21,660 nt of DNA, taken from assembly GCA_016297965.1 (NCBI GenBank), contig JAEDDP010000011.1, forward strand, positions 1-21,660, in the 5' to 3' direction. The position numbers and the translations under genes are program-made. This DNA comes from Alphaproteobacteria bacterium. Its GTDB lineage: Bacteria; Pseudomonadota; Alphaproteobacteria; Rs-D84; CACZYB01. The notes beneath the pieces are model-generated. The model searched no databases, was not told where the DNA came from, and saw only the letters and a list, made by a program, of their open reading frames with translations. This document shows, one piece after another, positions 14,499-21,660 of this stretch (positions are counted from its first letter, which is position 1; every line of letters begins with the position of its first letter).

Positions 14499-15716
14499 AT
14501 GTTTGATTTTATGAATTCTTCGTTTGTAGATGTTTATGTTCGCGATTTTTATTATTGGTTAAAGGTTAGTGATATTGGAAAACTTATGTCCGCATCACTT
14601 ATAATGTTATTTGCCGTATTGGTAAGGAGGATATTTTCGTTTTTTGTTGTGAAGTTTTTGAATTTCCTTGTTTTAAGGAAAATTGCCTATGGTCAGGAAA
14701 AATATATTCGTGAGATAACAAAACCGGTAAGTTTTATTCCAATAGTTGTTGGTGTATATTTTTCGTTGAATATTTTGAAAATTTCATCATCATTTGTTTA
14801 CTATACACGGAATTTTTTGAAATCGTTGGTTATATTTAACATATCGTGGTTTTTATATACATTTGTTAATCCGCTTGCCTTTATTTTCCGGAAAACTCAC
14901 CTTGATAATACACAGACGGTTATCCTTACGTGGTGTGTAAGAATTGGAAAGTTTTTGATTGTGATTATCGGTCTTTCGGCGTTTTTGGAAAATTGGGGTG
15001 TTAGGGTTAGTACTTTGATTGCTTCCCTTGGAATCGTTGGTATGGCCGTGGCACTTGGCGCGCAAGATATGTTTAAAAATATTATTTCCGGTATTGCGAT
15101 TATTTCTGAACACAGGTTTAGTGTGGGGGATATAGTAAGGCTTGAAAATTCAACAAATTCCGTGATTGAAGGTGTGGTTGAAAATATTGGTTTTCGTTCA
15201 ACAACGATACGAAAATTTGACCGGACATTGTTGTTTGTTCCGAATAGTACACTTTCCGATGCGGCGGTGATAAATTTTTCATCAAGAATGTATCGTAGAA
15301 TTGAATGGACTATACGCCTTGAATACAGGACAAGTTCCAATCAATTACGTTATATAACACAGGAAATAAAAAGATATCTTTTTGAAAATGAAAATTTTGT
15401 AAAACCACCGGAATCTATTTCACAGGTACGACTTGATAAATTTGGTGAAAATTCCATTGAACTTCTTATATATTGTTTTACAAACACCAATGTTTGGGCG
15501 GAATGGCTTAAAATAAAAGAAGACTTTATTATAAAGATAAAGGAGATTGTTGAACGTGCCGGTGCCGGATTTGCACTTCCTTCAAACTCTATTTATGTAG
15601 AGCAGGTGGAACATAATTTGAAAAAAAGGGAACTTCCAAAGGAATTGATGGATACCCTTTACAAGGATGAAAAGTCAGAAAGAAATGTTGTTGATGTGAT
15701 GGATGGAGATTTTTAA
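14499..15716 (+). CDS. MscS-family mechanosensitive ion channel
   Basis: This inner-membrane channel opens under membrane tension and releases solutes on osmotic downshock. With the start at 14499, set by GGAG six bases upstream, the product is 405 residues; an in-frame ATG 13 codons earlier lacks a ribosome binding site. Four helices (about 29–55, 75–97, 108–131, 147–164) precede the pore helix TM3 at about 173–204 (SLGIVGMAVALGAQDMFKN). The beta domain begins with FSVGDIVRLE at about 207–216. The C-terminal alpha/beta domain ends ALPSNSIYVE, as usual. It is therefore a somewhat extended member with extra N-terminal helices. The stop overlaps the next start by one base (TAATG). Confidence 0.93.
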   Translation: MFDFMNSSFVDVYVRDFYYWLKVSDIGKLMSASLIMLFAVLVRRIFSFFVVKFLNFLVLRKIAYGQEKYIREITKPVSFIPIVVGVYFSLNILKISSSFVYYTRNFLKSLVIFNISWFLYTFVNPLAFIFRKTHLDNTQTVILTWCVRIGKFLIVIIGLSAFLENWGVRVSTLIASLGIVGMAVALGAQDMFKNIISGIAIISEHRFSVGDIVRLENSTNSVIEGVVENIGFRSTTIRKFDRTLLFVPNSTLSDAAVINFSSRMYRRIEWTIRLEYRTSSNQLRYITQEIKRYLFENENFVKPPESISQVRLDKFGENSIELLIYCFTNTNVWAEWLKIKEDFIIKIKEIVERAGAGFALPSNSIYVEQVEHNLKKRELPKELMDTLYKDEKSERNVVDVMDGDF

Positions 15717-16468
15717 TGGGAAACAGAAGATTAAAGAAATTTTTATCAAAAGAATCCACAATGAATTTTTTGTCGTGGTTTGCACTTCGGCTTGTGAAAC
15801 TTGTTTACTTTTTTACCTTTGTTGAATATCGGAATATAAAAAAGTTGCAGGATTATTTGAATAGTGGAAAGCCGGTGATATTGGTTTTTTGGCATTCGCG
15901 ATGTTTCCTTATATCCAAATTGTGGCGTGATAAAATTGGTATGAAAAAGCATCCTATATATGGCATTTTTTCAACACATAGGGATGGTCAATTGATTGGA
16001 AAATTGTTTGGATATTTGGGTGTGAAAAATATTATTTCTTCATCAAAGGATGTTATGCAGGCAAGGGCGGTTGTTATGAAATCCCTTAAACTGTTAAAGC
16101 AGGGTGTGTCTATTGGTTTTACACCGGATGGTCCGGTTGGTCCAAGAATGCATATGGTAAGCGATAGTGCTTTCGTGTTTGCAAAGGCAAGTGGTGCGCC
16201 GATTGTACCAGTATATATTTCCGCGAAAAATCCAATTATTTTTAATTCATGGGACAGGTTTGTTTTGGAAAAACCTTTTCATAAGGCGGTTATGAAAGTT
16301 GGTGATTTTCTTTTCGTTGACCGAAATATTTCGGCGGATGACCTTGAAAAAGTAAAAGTTGATTTTGAACGTCAGATGGTATATGATACCCTGCAACTTG
16401 ACCGGGAATTAGGTATGCCGGAAATTTTGCCTGCTGATGTTTCGGATTCAAAAAAGAAGAAAAAATAA
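15716..16468 (+). CDS. DUF374 lysophospholipid acyltransferase-like protein
   Basis: The 250-residue product has a short hydrophobic N-terminal helix (about 18–35) and the DUF374/LPLAT motifs in order: FWHSR (58–62), STHRDGQLI (86–94), FTPDGPVGPR (135–144) and GAPIVPVY (160–167). The FWHSR histidine corresponds to the LPLAT HxxxxD region, although the spacing differs. The family is widespread beside waaA and lpxK in alphaproteobacteria and is thought to add acyl groups to lipid A or its precursors, though the substrate is not established. GGAG seven bases upstream of the ATG, and the one-base overlap with mscS, support this start. The tail is Lys-rich. Confidence 0.92.
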   Translation: MGNRRLKKFLSKESTMNFLSWFALRLVKLVYFFTFVEYRNIKKLQDYLNSGKPVILVFWHSRCFLISKLWRDKIGMKKHPIYGIFSTHRDGQLIGKLFGYLGVKNIISSSKDVMQARAVVMKSLKLLKQGVSIGFTPDGPVGPRMHMVSDSAFVFAKASGAPIVPVYISAKNPIIFNSWDRFVLEKPFHKAVMKVGDFLFVDRNISADDLEKVKVDFERQMVYDTLQLDRELGMPEILPADVSDSKKKKK

Positions 16469-16490
16469 TAATGATAGGAGTTTTAGAGTC

Positions 16491-17771
16491 ATGAAATTAT
16501 TTTTGTACAGAGTTGTTATGTTTTTATTGAAACCTTTGGTTCGTCCTGTGCTTGCAATTCGTAGGATGAAGGGATTGGAAACAACCGATGCCAAAAGAAA
16601 AAGGGAACGTTTTGGTTATGCTTCGGTTAAACGTCCGGAAGGTAAGGTCGTTTGGTTTAATGCGACAAGTGTTGGTGAAAGTAATTCTATTGTTCCAGTT
16701 ATTGACGAACTTTTGAAAAAGTTTCCGGATGTATTTGTTGTTGTGACAACTACTACTTTGACCGCGGCAAATAATATGGCGAAAAAGTTGTCCGGTAAAA
16801 ATGCAGTTCATCAATTTTTGCCAGTTGATAGACGTGCCTATGTTGACAGATTTTTTAATTATTGGAAACCATCATTGGGCTTTTTTGTAGACAGCGATTT
16901 TTGGCCAAATCTTATTTTAAGTGCAAAGGCTCATAATGTGCCACTTGTTCTTTTGAATGGTCGTGTTTCGGACAGGTCGTTTGCATCATGGAAAAATAAT
17001 TTGCCAATGGCAAAGGTTTTGATGTCCGCATTTGATTTTGGTTTTGGTAAATCCGAAGAAGATAAAAAGAAGTTGGAAGTTATGGGACTTAATGATGTGG
17101 TTTGTGTTGGAAACTTGAAATATGGTGTTCCTCCGCTTTCACATAACGCAGATGAACTTAAAAAATTAAAGGCAGAAATTGGAAAGCGTCATATACTTGT
17201 TGTTTCAAGTACCCATCCAGGGGAAGAAGAAATTTGTTTGACCGCATTTTTGACAATCAAAAAGCGTTTCCCAGATGTTTTAATGGTTATTGCTCCTCGT
17301 CATCCGGCAAGAGGTGCGGAAATCCAAGAATTGGTTGATGGAAACAAGCTTGTATCTGCTCGTCGTTCGGTTTCCGAAAAAATCACTCCAAATACAGATG
17401 TTTATATTGCCGATACAATGGGCGAACTTGGTTTGTTTTACAGTTTGGCGGATGTTTCATTCGTTGGTGGTTCCCTTGTTAAATGGGGCGGACATAACCC
17501 AATGGAACCAGCAAGACTTCACAATGTGGTGTTAAGTGGTCCTTATGTTCACAACTTTACAGAAACATACGACCTTTTAAAGGCGGAAAAGTCAGTTGTT
17601 ATTGTGAAGGATGCAAATGATTTTGCAAGTAAGGTGAAGAGTTTCTTTGAACACGAAGAGGTTGCGGAAGAATATAAATCACGTGCATTTTATGTGTCGG
17701 AAAGGGAAGCCAATGTTTTGCAAAGGACAATGGATAAACTTAAACCTGTACTTGATAAAGTATTGAAATAA
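16491..17771 (+). CDS. waaA: 3-deoxy-D-manno-octulosonic acid (Kdo) transferase
   Basis: This GT30 inner-membrane enzyme moves Kdo from CMP-Kdo to lipid IVA at the cytoplasmic face. The start at 16491 gives 426 residues, the usual length, with an N-terminal membrane anchor (LFLYRVVMFLLKPLV). An in-frame ATG 18 codons earlier lies inside the DUF374 gene without a ribosome binding site. AGGAG lies 10 bases before the chosen ATG, slightly far. Motifs: FNATSVGES with the catalytic base E63, DSDFWPNLI (134–142; usually ETELWPN), VAPRHP-like IAPRHP (267–272), DTMGELGLFY (308–317) and GGHNPMEPA (333–341). Alphaproteobacterial waaA is often followed by lpxK; here a terminator follows at once. Confidence 0.96.
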   Translation: MKLFLYRVVMFLLKPLVRPVLAIRRMKGLETTDAKRKRERFGYASVKRPEGKVVWFNATSVGESNSIVPVIDELLKKFPDVFVVVTTTTLTAANNMAKKLSGKNAVHQFLPVDRRAYVDRFFNYWKPSLGFFVDSDFWPNLILSAKAHNVPLVLLNGRVSDRSFASWKNNLPMAKVLMSAFDFGFGKSEEDKKKLEVMGLNDVVCVGNLKYGVPPLSHNADELKKLKAEIGKRHILVVSSTHPGEEEICLTAFLTIKKRFPDVLMVIAPRHPARGAEIQELVDGNKLVSARRSVSEKITPNTDVYIADTMGELGLFYSLADVSFVGGSLVKWGGHNPMEPARLHNVVLSGPYVHNFTETYDLLKAEKSVVIVKDANDFASKVKSFFEHEEVAEEYKSRAFYVSEREANVLQRTMDKLKPVLDKVLK

Positions 17772-17776
17772 AAAAT

Positions 17777-17799
17777 ACCTCCCATTTGGGAGGTTTTTT
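17777..17799. terminator. Bidirectional Rho-independent terminator
   Basis: The perfect 7-bp stem ACCTCCC/GGGAGGT with loop ATTT is followed by six T's. On the bottom strand the hairpin is followed by ATTTTTTATTT, so it also serves the converging thioredoxin-fold gene. Confidence 0.95.
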
Positions 17800-17804
17800 A
17801 ATGC

Positions 17805-18206
17805 TTATTTGCTTTCGGTTTCTTTTAATAATTCCTCAATATGACTTATATATTTTTGACCGGTTGTATCATCGGTACCATAACCAAGTTCATATTTATC
17901 ACCGAATACGGCAAGTGGAACACCGCTTGTATTTAAATTAAGCTTTTTGGTATAGTGGAAATAATAATTTGCACCGGAAGTTTTTGAAGTATTGTACTTT
18001 GTTATTTTCAAATTTTTGTATTTTGGTTCAATACTGTCAAGGAATTTAAGGGCGTCATGGCAATGAGGACAGCTTGGGCTGTAAAAGATTACCATTTCTG
18101 CCTTTTTATTTTTTTCGGCGGCACTTCCGGTAAGGGTTGTAAATATTCCAACAACGCCAATTAAAACCGCCACAACAATACTTATTCTTTTATATTTGTT
18201 ATCCAT
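17805..18206 (-). CDS. Membrane-anchored or exported thioredoxin-fold protein (CPHC)
   Basis: The 133-residue product has an N-terminal hydrophobic segment (about 8–28) ending TGSAAEKN, either an uncleaved anchor or a signal peptide cleaved near SAA. A compact thioredoxin/glutaredoxin-like domain follows with the redox motif FYSPSCPHCH (C46, C49) and the cis-proline motif SGVP (P97). CPHC is the DsbA-type active site, so a periplasmic disulfide oxidase, reductase or isomerase role is likely, although the inserted helical domain of DsbA is absent. AAAGGAG six bases before the ATG supports the start. It is monocistronic and converges on waaA, sharing its terminator. Confidence 0.87.
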   Translation of the reverse strand: MDNKYKRISIVVAVLIGVVGIFTTLTGSAAEKNKKAEMVIFYSPSCPHCHDALKFLDSIEPKYKNLKITKYNTSKTSGANYYFHYTKKLNLNTSGVPLAVFGDKYELGYGTDDTTGQKYISHIEELLKETESK

Positions 18207-18285
18207 TTTCTGCTCCTTTATATAATAACGGGTATAGTTTATATTAGCTTTTTTTTATTTTCCAGTTTTATTTTTGTAAAAATAC

Positions 18286-18318
18286 TTGACAAATTTAATA
18301 AAATATTTATAATTTGTC
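18286..18318 (+). promoter_or_regulatory. Consensus promoter straddled by an inverted repeat
   Basis: The -35 (TTGACA, 18286–18291) and -10 (TATAAT, 18308–18313) both match consensus perfectly, with a 16-base spacer. The arms GACAAATT (18288–18295) and AATTTGTC (18311–18318) are a perfect 8-bp inverted repeat. One arm overlaps the -35 and the other the -10, with centres 23 bases apart (about two helical turns), as expected for a repressor operator. Confidence 0.8.
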
Positions 18319-18347
18319 TAAAATAACAAAAAATAAAGAGGTTTATT

Positions 18348-19715
18348 ATGGTTAAACAAGTTTCAAAGCCAACATTAAAAGAAGAGTTACTTAATATAAA
18401 AAAATCCTTAGAGGATGAACAAGATAAACTTCGTCAAACTCTTATCGCTGTTGCAAAACAACAGGATGAGATGGCAGACAGTAAAAAAGTATTGGAAGAT
18501 GAACAGGAAGAGCTTCGCCAATCCGTAATTGGTGTTGCATCAAAGCAAGATGATATGCTTTCAGAAGTAAAGGCGGAAATTGCCAATGCAAAGGATGCGT
18601 TGGAAGAAAGCCAAGAAGGTATTCGTCAAGGTGCCATTGGTGTTGCAACAAAACAAATGGATATGGAAAGAGATTTGAAGGCGCATAAGAAGTCATCAAA
18701 GATTTGGCATTCAATTATTTTGTCCGCAATCTTGTTAAGTACAGTTGGAACGAATCTTCATATTGCAAAGGCAATGAATGAACAAAAGAATCTTTCCAAT
18801 ATGGAACAAACACCGGTTGTAAAGGAATATGAACGTGATGTTACATCATTGAATGGTATTTCACAGGCAAATGTTTCTTTTACTCAGACTCCAGATTTTC
18901 ACAAACATTATGTTGTGAAGAAGGGTGATACCTTATCCGAAATTGTTAAGAAATTTTATGGCAAATATTCATTGGATTGTATAAAGGCACTTTCTCTTTA
19001 TAACAAAATTGATAATGTAAATAAAATAAATGTTGGTGATGTCCTTTGCATTTTATCGGATGCCGAAGTTCAACATCTTAAAGATATGGGACGCCTTAAT
19101 TTTGATGTTGATAATTGGAAAAAGTCAGATGTTGTAAAGTCCGTGAAGCAAGAAGAAGTGAATGTGGAAGTTGCTCCACAAACTCCTGTGAAGGAAGAAG
19201 TGGTAAAGGATGAACCAGTTAAGGAAGTAAAGCAAGAGATGCCCGTAACTGTAAAGGTTCAAGAAGAAGTAAAAGAAGAAAAATACACCGATGATTTAAG
19301 ACCATACGTTTTGATTACCGGAAGTTCATTGGAAAATATTGAAGAACCAGTTGTAAATGATGCACCAGTGGTTGAAAAGGAAACTTCACCTGTTGTTGAA
19401 GAAAAGTTTGTTGATGAGAATTCATCAACTGTGACTTCGGAAGATACAACGGTATTGGAAGAAAAAGTTCAAGATGTTAAAGATTTGAAACCAGAAGTTC
19501 AAATTGAAAATGAAGTTAATGCGGATGAAAAAGCCACAGAAGTAAATGCATCAGAAGTTGAAGATATTCCCGCAGTTGAAAATGTTAAACCAGAAGACAA
19601 AGTGGAGGCAATAAACCTTAATGATAAAGATGTCGTTTACACTGTACTTTCCGGAAAATATGATATGGTCGGTGCGGTTGCAAGAATTGCGATGTTAAGA
19701 GGTAATGTTCGTTAA
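18348..19715 (+). CDS. Type II membrane protein: cytosolic coiled-coil repeats, TM helix, periplasmic LysM
   Basis: The 455 residues fall into clear parts. The cytosolic N-terminus has three copies of a 25-residue coiled-coil repeat (18–42, 46–70, 82–106) of the form KxLEDEQxxLRQxxIxVAxKQxxM. One membrane helix follows (about 119–140). The LysM domain at about 187–236 (HYVVKKGDTLSEIVKKFYG...INVGDVLCIL) should bind peptidoglycan. A long acidic Val/Pro/Glu-rich region with PVVEE-like repeats follows, and the protein ends VYTVLSGKYDMVGAVARIAML, slightly like the start of a SPOR domain but too short for one. AAAGAGG sits six bases before the ATG. The next gene, a lipoprotein, starts 21 bases later. 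I recognise the domains but not the whole protein; an envelope-spanning scaffold is inferred. Confidence 0.88.
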   Translation: MVKQVSKPTLKEELLNIKKSLEDEQDKLRQTLIAVAKQQDEMADSKKVLEDEQEELRQSVIGVASKQDDMLSEVKAEIANAKDALEESQEGIRQGAIGVATKQMDMERDLKAHKKSSKIWHSIILSAILLSTVGTNLHIAKAMNEQKNLSNMEQTPVVKEYERDVTSLNGISQANVSFTQTPDFHKHYVVKKGDTLSEIVKKFYGKYSLDCIKALSLYNKIDNVNKINVGDVLCILSDAEVQHLKDMGRLNFDVDNWKKSDVVKSVKQEEVNVEVAPQTPVKEEVVKDEPVKEVKQEMPVTVKVQEEVKEEKYTDDLRPYVLITGSSLENIEEPVVNDAPVVEKETSPVVEEKFVDENSSTVTSEDTTVLEEKVQDVKDLKPEVQIENEVNADEKATEVNASEVEDIPAVENVKPEDKVEAINLNDKDVVYTVLSGKYDMVGAVARIAMLRGNVR

Positions 19716-19736
19716 TAGCTTTGTGGAGAATGTATT

Positions 19737-21116
19737 ATGAAAAGAATCAGTGGTAAAAATAAAAAGTTGGCAAAGTTTATGTCCGTGTTTTTGGGATGTG
19801 CAACTTTATTTGTTCCAATGAGTGTTTTAGGTGGATGTTCGTTTTGGGATGATGACGATGATAATAATGATAAGGAAGTTGTTTATGATGGAATTAAAAC
19901 ATCCGATGGAATCGTGAATTGGAGCGATTTTGAAAGTCGTGCGATGACAACTTCGGTTGATGATACTACTGGTGCTTTGGTATATTCTTTTGATAGGGAT
20001 ATTTCAAACAAAGATGAAATAAAGGGCTTTTCCGGATATGTTAATTATGAAAAAGTAAAGGCCTTTGTTTCATCAACTCTTTATAATAAAGTAAGATATA
20101 ATACAAAAAATCTTTCCATATATTTTAACTATGTTCCACGTGATGGTGAGGGTGTGGAAATTACACCGTCCCTTCTTGAAACTATATATGCTGTTTTTGA
20201 CAGTGTTAATATTTCGGATGTAAATGCAAATGGAGACAGAACACCAGTGAAGTTTTCAAGTGGTGATGAAACCTCACCTGAAATTTTTGATTTGGAAAAA
20301 TTTTATGCTCGCCTTAAAAATGCAAAACTTTCTGTGTCTTCGGATGCAATTATAACTCAATCAACGACTTCGGCGAATCTTGTTGGGGTGGAAGATCCAT
20401 ACCTTAGGGATGAACGCGTTTCCGACAGTGAGAAACTATTGTATCTTCTTTCATCTCCTTTGTTCGTAAATTCAAAGGTTGATGTAGTAAAACTTAACGG
20501 CAATGTGAAGAAGGTTTTGGATTTGGTTGGTCGTGAAGCGGTTGATGGAAACATAAAATTTGCAACGGATGCCTTTTATGCTTCGGACAATGAAAATGTT
20601 GTTGATGATATTTCAATAGAAACTGTTCAAAATATGATCCTTCGTGGTGCAATAGCAAATGTTCGTGGTGCAAATATTTATGGTCGTGGTGTATCGCTTA
20701 GTACGAATATGACATTTGATGGTGCGAATCTTCAAAACGTTAGTTTTAAGGATGATTTGGATTTGTCCGGTGTTTCATTTAATAATGTTACCTCCAAAAA
20801 ATCGTTGGCGTTTGAAGGGGTACTTCCTTCATCAATGAAGTATTTGAATGCAGAAAATGTTGTTTTTGATGGAATAGCAACTGTGCCGGATGTTGGAACA
20901 AATATTACCGGTGCAAATATCGGCAATTTGGAAATTAAGTCCTTGTCTAATGTTGCTGGATTTGAAAAGGATACCGGTGCGTCAAATGGAATAATTAAGA
21001 AATTTAAAGGTTCAAATTCCAATTACAAAGTATTAAAGGAAATTTTTAATATTTTGGGTGGAAATGTTGAACTTATCACAAAATTGATGTTAAATTCGCA
21101 AAATATTTATTCTTAA
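19737..21116 (+). CDS. Lipoprotein with pentapeptide-repeat-like stretch
   Basis: The 459-residue product has a basic N-terminus, a hydrophobic stretch (about 13–33) and the lipobox VLGGC (C34), so it should be lipidated and, since the next residues are SFW and not Asp, sent to the outer membrane by Lol. A run of acidic residues (DDDDDNND) follows. The body to about residue 300 has no motif I recognise. Residues about 303–400 hold pentapeptide-like units such as RGANIYGRG, FDGANLQNVSF, LDLSGVSFNNV and ITGANIGNL, which suggest a short right-handed beta-helix. GTGGAG lies eight bases before the ATG. It is probably cotranscribed with the LysM protein, suggesting a shared envelope role. Confidence 0.88.
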   Translation: MKRISGKNKKLAKFMSVFLGCATLFVPMSVLGGCSFWDDDDDNNDKEVVYDGIKTSDGIVNWSDFESRAMTTSVDDTTGALVYSFDRDISNKDEIKGFSGYVNYEKVKAFVSSTLYNKVRYNTKNLSIYFNYVPRDGEGVEITPSLLETIYAVFDSVNISDVNANGDRTPVKFSSGDETSPEIFDLEKFYARLKNAKLSVSSDAIITQSTTSANLVGVEDPYLRDERVSDSEKLLYLLSSPLFVNSKVDVVKLNGNVKKVLDLVGREAVDGNIKFATDAFYASDNENVVDDISIETVQNMILRGAIANVRGANIYGRGVSLSTNMTFDGANLQNVSFKDDLDLSGVSFNNVTSKKSLAFEGVLPSSMKYLNAENVVFDGIATVPDVGTNITGANIGNLEIKSLSNVAGFEKDTGASNGIIKKFKGSNSNYKVLKEIFNILGGNVELITKLMLNSQNIYS

Positions 21117-21137
21117 TTGCCGATGTCGGATTTTTTT
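21115..21137 (+). terminator. Possible weak terminator
   Basis: A short stem (CCG-ATGT-CGG, with flanking AAT/ATT that could extend it) is followed by seven T's, directly at the stop of the lipoprotein gene. The stem is weak. Confidence 0.4.
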
Positions 21138-21178
21138 ATTGCAAAAACGGGAAAATTGGTAGATGATATGTCTCTGAT

Positions 21179-21255
21179 GACCTCGTAGCTCAGCTGGATA
21201 GAGCGACAGCCTCCTAAGTTGTAGGTCGGCGGTTCAATTCCGCCCGGGGTCACCA
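21179..21255 (+). tRNA. tRNA-Arg (anticodon CCT)
   Basis: A complete 77-base cloverleaf: acceptor GACCTCG/CGGGGTC with one G-U pair, D arm GCTC/GAGC, anticodon stem ACAGC/GTTGT with loop CTCCTAA (anticodon CCT at 21213–21215, reading AGG), variable loop AGGTC, T arm GGCGG/CCGCC with loop TTCAATT, discriminator A, and an encoded CCA. No second copy of its 3' end is seen, so there is no sign of an integrated element in the window. Confidence 0.97.
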
Positions 21256-21285
21256 ATTTTTCATTTAATTGTTGTGTGATATTGG

Positions 21286-21316
21286 AAAATGCGGGGAAGA
21301 GAATCGCATTTTTTTT
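21286..21316 (+). terminator. Terminator of the tRNA-Arg gene
   Basis: The arms AAAATGCG and CGCATTTT enclose an 11-base purine-rich loop and are followed by a T-rich run, 30 bases after the tRNA. Confidence 0.8.
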
Positions 21317-21594
21317 GTTTTTTTCAAAAATTTTAATCTTTTTGTTATTGTGTTGGGAATCGTGTCGCTTTTCCCTAAATCTTTACTTTATTTAAGACGA
21401 ATCATATCCATACAGAAAGAATCGCAAATTGTTAATTTTTAAGTAATGCGTGGTAGGAGTTTTGGACTTTTCCTTAAATAATGTAAAAATATTTCAAAAA
21501 AGTTTTATTTGTTAAATGTTTGTAAAATCAATATATTATCTTTTGATTTATGGCTAATTTTGTAATTTTTTAAGAAAAAAGTCAAAAGTGGTGC
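21317..21594. other. AT-rich intergenic region without a visible gene
   Basis: No open frame with a credible ribosome binding site is seen on either strand. The stretch is very AT-rich, with A- and T-tracts toward its right end (for example AATTTTTTAAGAAAAAA just before the promoter-like sequence). It could act as an UP-like element for the gene or RNA beyond the window edge. Confidence 0.5.
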
Positions 21595-21621
21595 TTGACA
21601 AATGGGAGGATAGAATATAAG
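21595..21621 (+). promoter_or_regulatory. Promoter-like sequence reading out of the window
   Basis: A perfect -35 TTGACA (21595–21600) is followed by TATAAG (21616–21621) at 15 bases, shorter than ideal, or TAAGCT at 17. AT-rich tracts precede it. What it drives lies beyond the right edge: the following 39 bases hold an ATG (21648) and a GTG (21655), but no start can be assigned. Confidence 0.45.
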
Positions 21622-21660
21622 CTAGGATGCACTTGAACGTTGAAGGGATGGAAAGTGAAA

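Noticed and set aside
16437..16490. Eighteen-codon longer N-terminus for Kdo transferase
   Set aside because: It lies inside the DUF374 gene, reads a basic non-family sequence and has no ribosome binding site; 16491 restores the family length.
21179..21255. tRNA-Arg 3' end as an attachment site of an integrated element
   Set aside because: No repeated copy of the tRNA 3' end, and no integrase or phage gene in the window.
1..21660. CRISPR arrays, insertion sequences, riboswitches
   Set aside because: No regularly spaced repeats, transposase-like frames, terminal inverted repeats or recognisable riboswitch cores were found by reading.

Overview
This window looks like chromosomal DNA of a low-GC, Gram-negative bacterium, most likely an alphaproteobacterium. 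LolA and a Kdo transferase point to an LPS-bearing outer membrane. The pairings ftsK–lolA, SPOR protein–tatA, tatC–LysM/M23 protein and DUF374–waaA, plus an S24-type HTH regulator of the kind common in alphaproteobacteria, point to that class. Most genes are AT-rich, spacers are short, and Shine-Dalgarno sequences are clear. No lineage below class can be named from sequence alone.

Left edge (1–1360): a gene cut by the window start, encoding coiled-coil segments followed by three glycine-rich hydrophobic segments. It ends at a bidirectional terminator. Facing it is a 49-residue exported or membrane peptide with its own ribosome binding site.

Leftward block (1361–13507), read right to left: HTH regulator; SPOR-domain protein, tatA, ftsK; a 98-residue unknown; lolA, tsaE; a 351-residue protein with three Ig-like repeats and a Cys cluster; gyrA, tatB, tatC and an NlpD-like LysM/M23 protein. 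Promoters with near-consensus boxes lie before the HTH gene, the SPOR gene, the 98-residue gene, lolA, the 351-residue gene and gyrA. The block serves chromosome topology and segregation (gyrase, FtsK), Tat export, lipoprotein trafficking and septal wall remodelling. The Tat genes are split: tatA lies about 8 kb from tatBC.

Rightward block 1 (13692–17771): two uncharacterised genes that overlap each other, the second with a layout that could be a permuted papain-like enzyme. These are followed by an operon of an MscS-type channel, a DUF374 acyltransferase and waaA, closed by a strong terminator. A membrane-anchored CPHC thioredoxin-fold protein converges on that terminator from the right.

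Rightward block 2 (18286–21116): a promoter with consensus -35 and -10 boxes, straddled by an inverted repeat, drives two envelope genes: a coiled-coil/TM/LysM protein and a lipoprotein with a pentapeptide-like stretch. A tRNA-Arg(CCT) with its own terminator follows. The last 340 bases are AT-rich and carry no visible gene, but end in a promoter-like sequence reading out of the window. The best candidates for undescribed biology are the 18348–21116 envelope pair, the 13692–14434 pair beside the peptidase-less HTH regulator, and the mosaic left-edge membrane protein.
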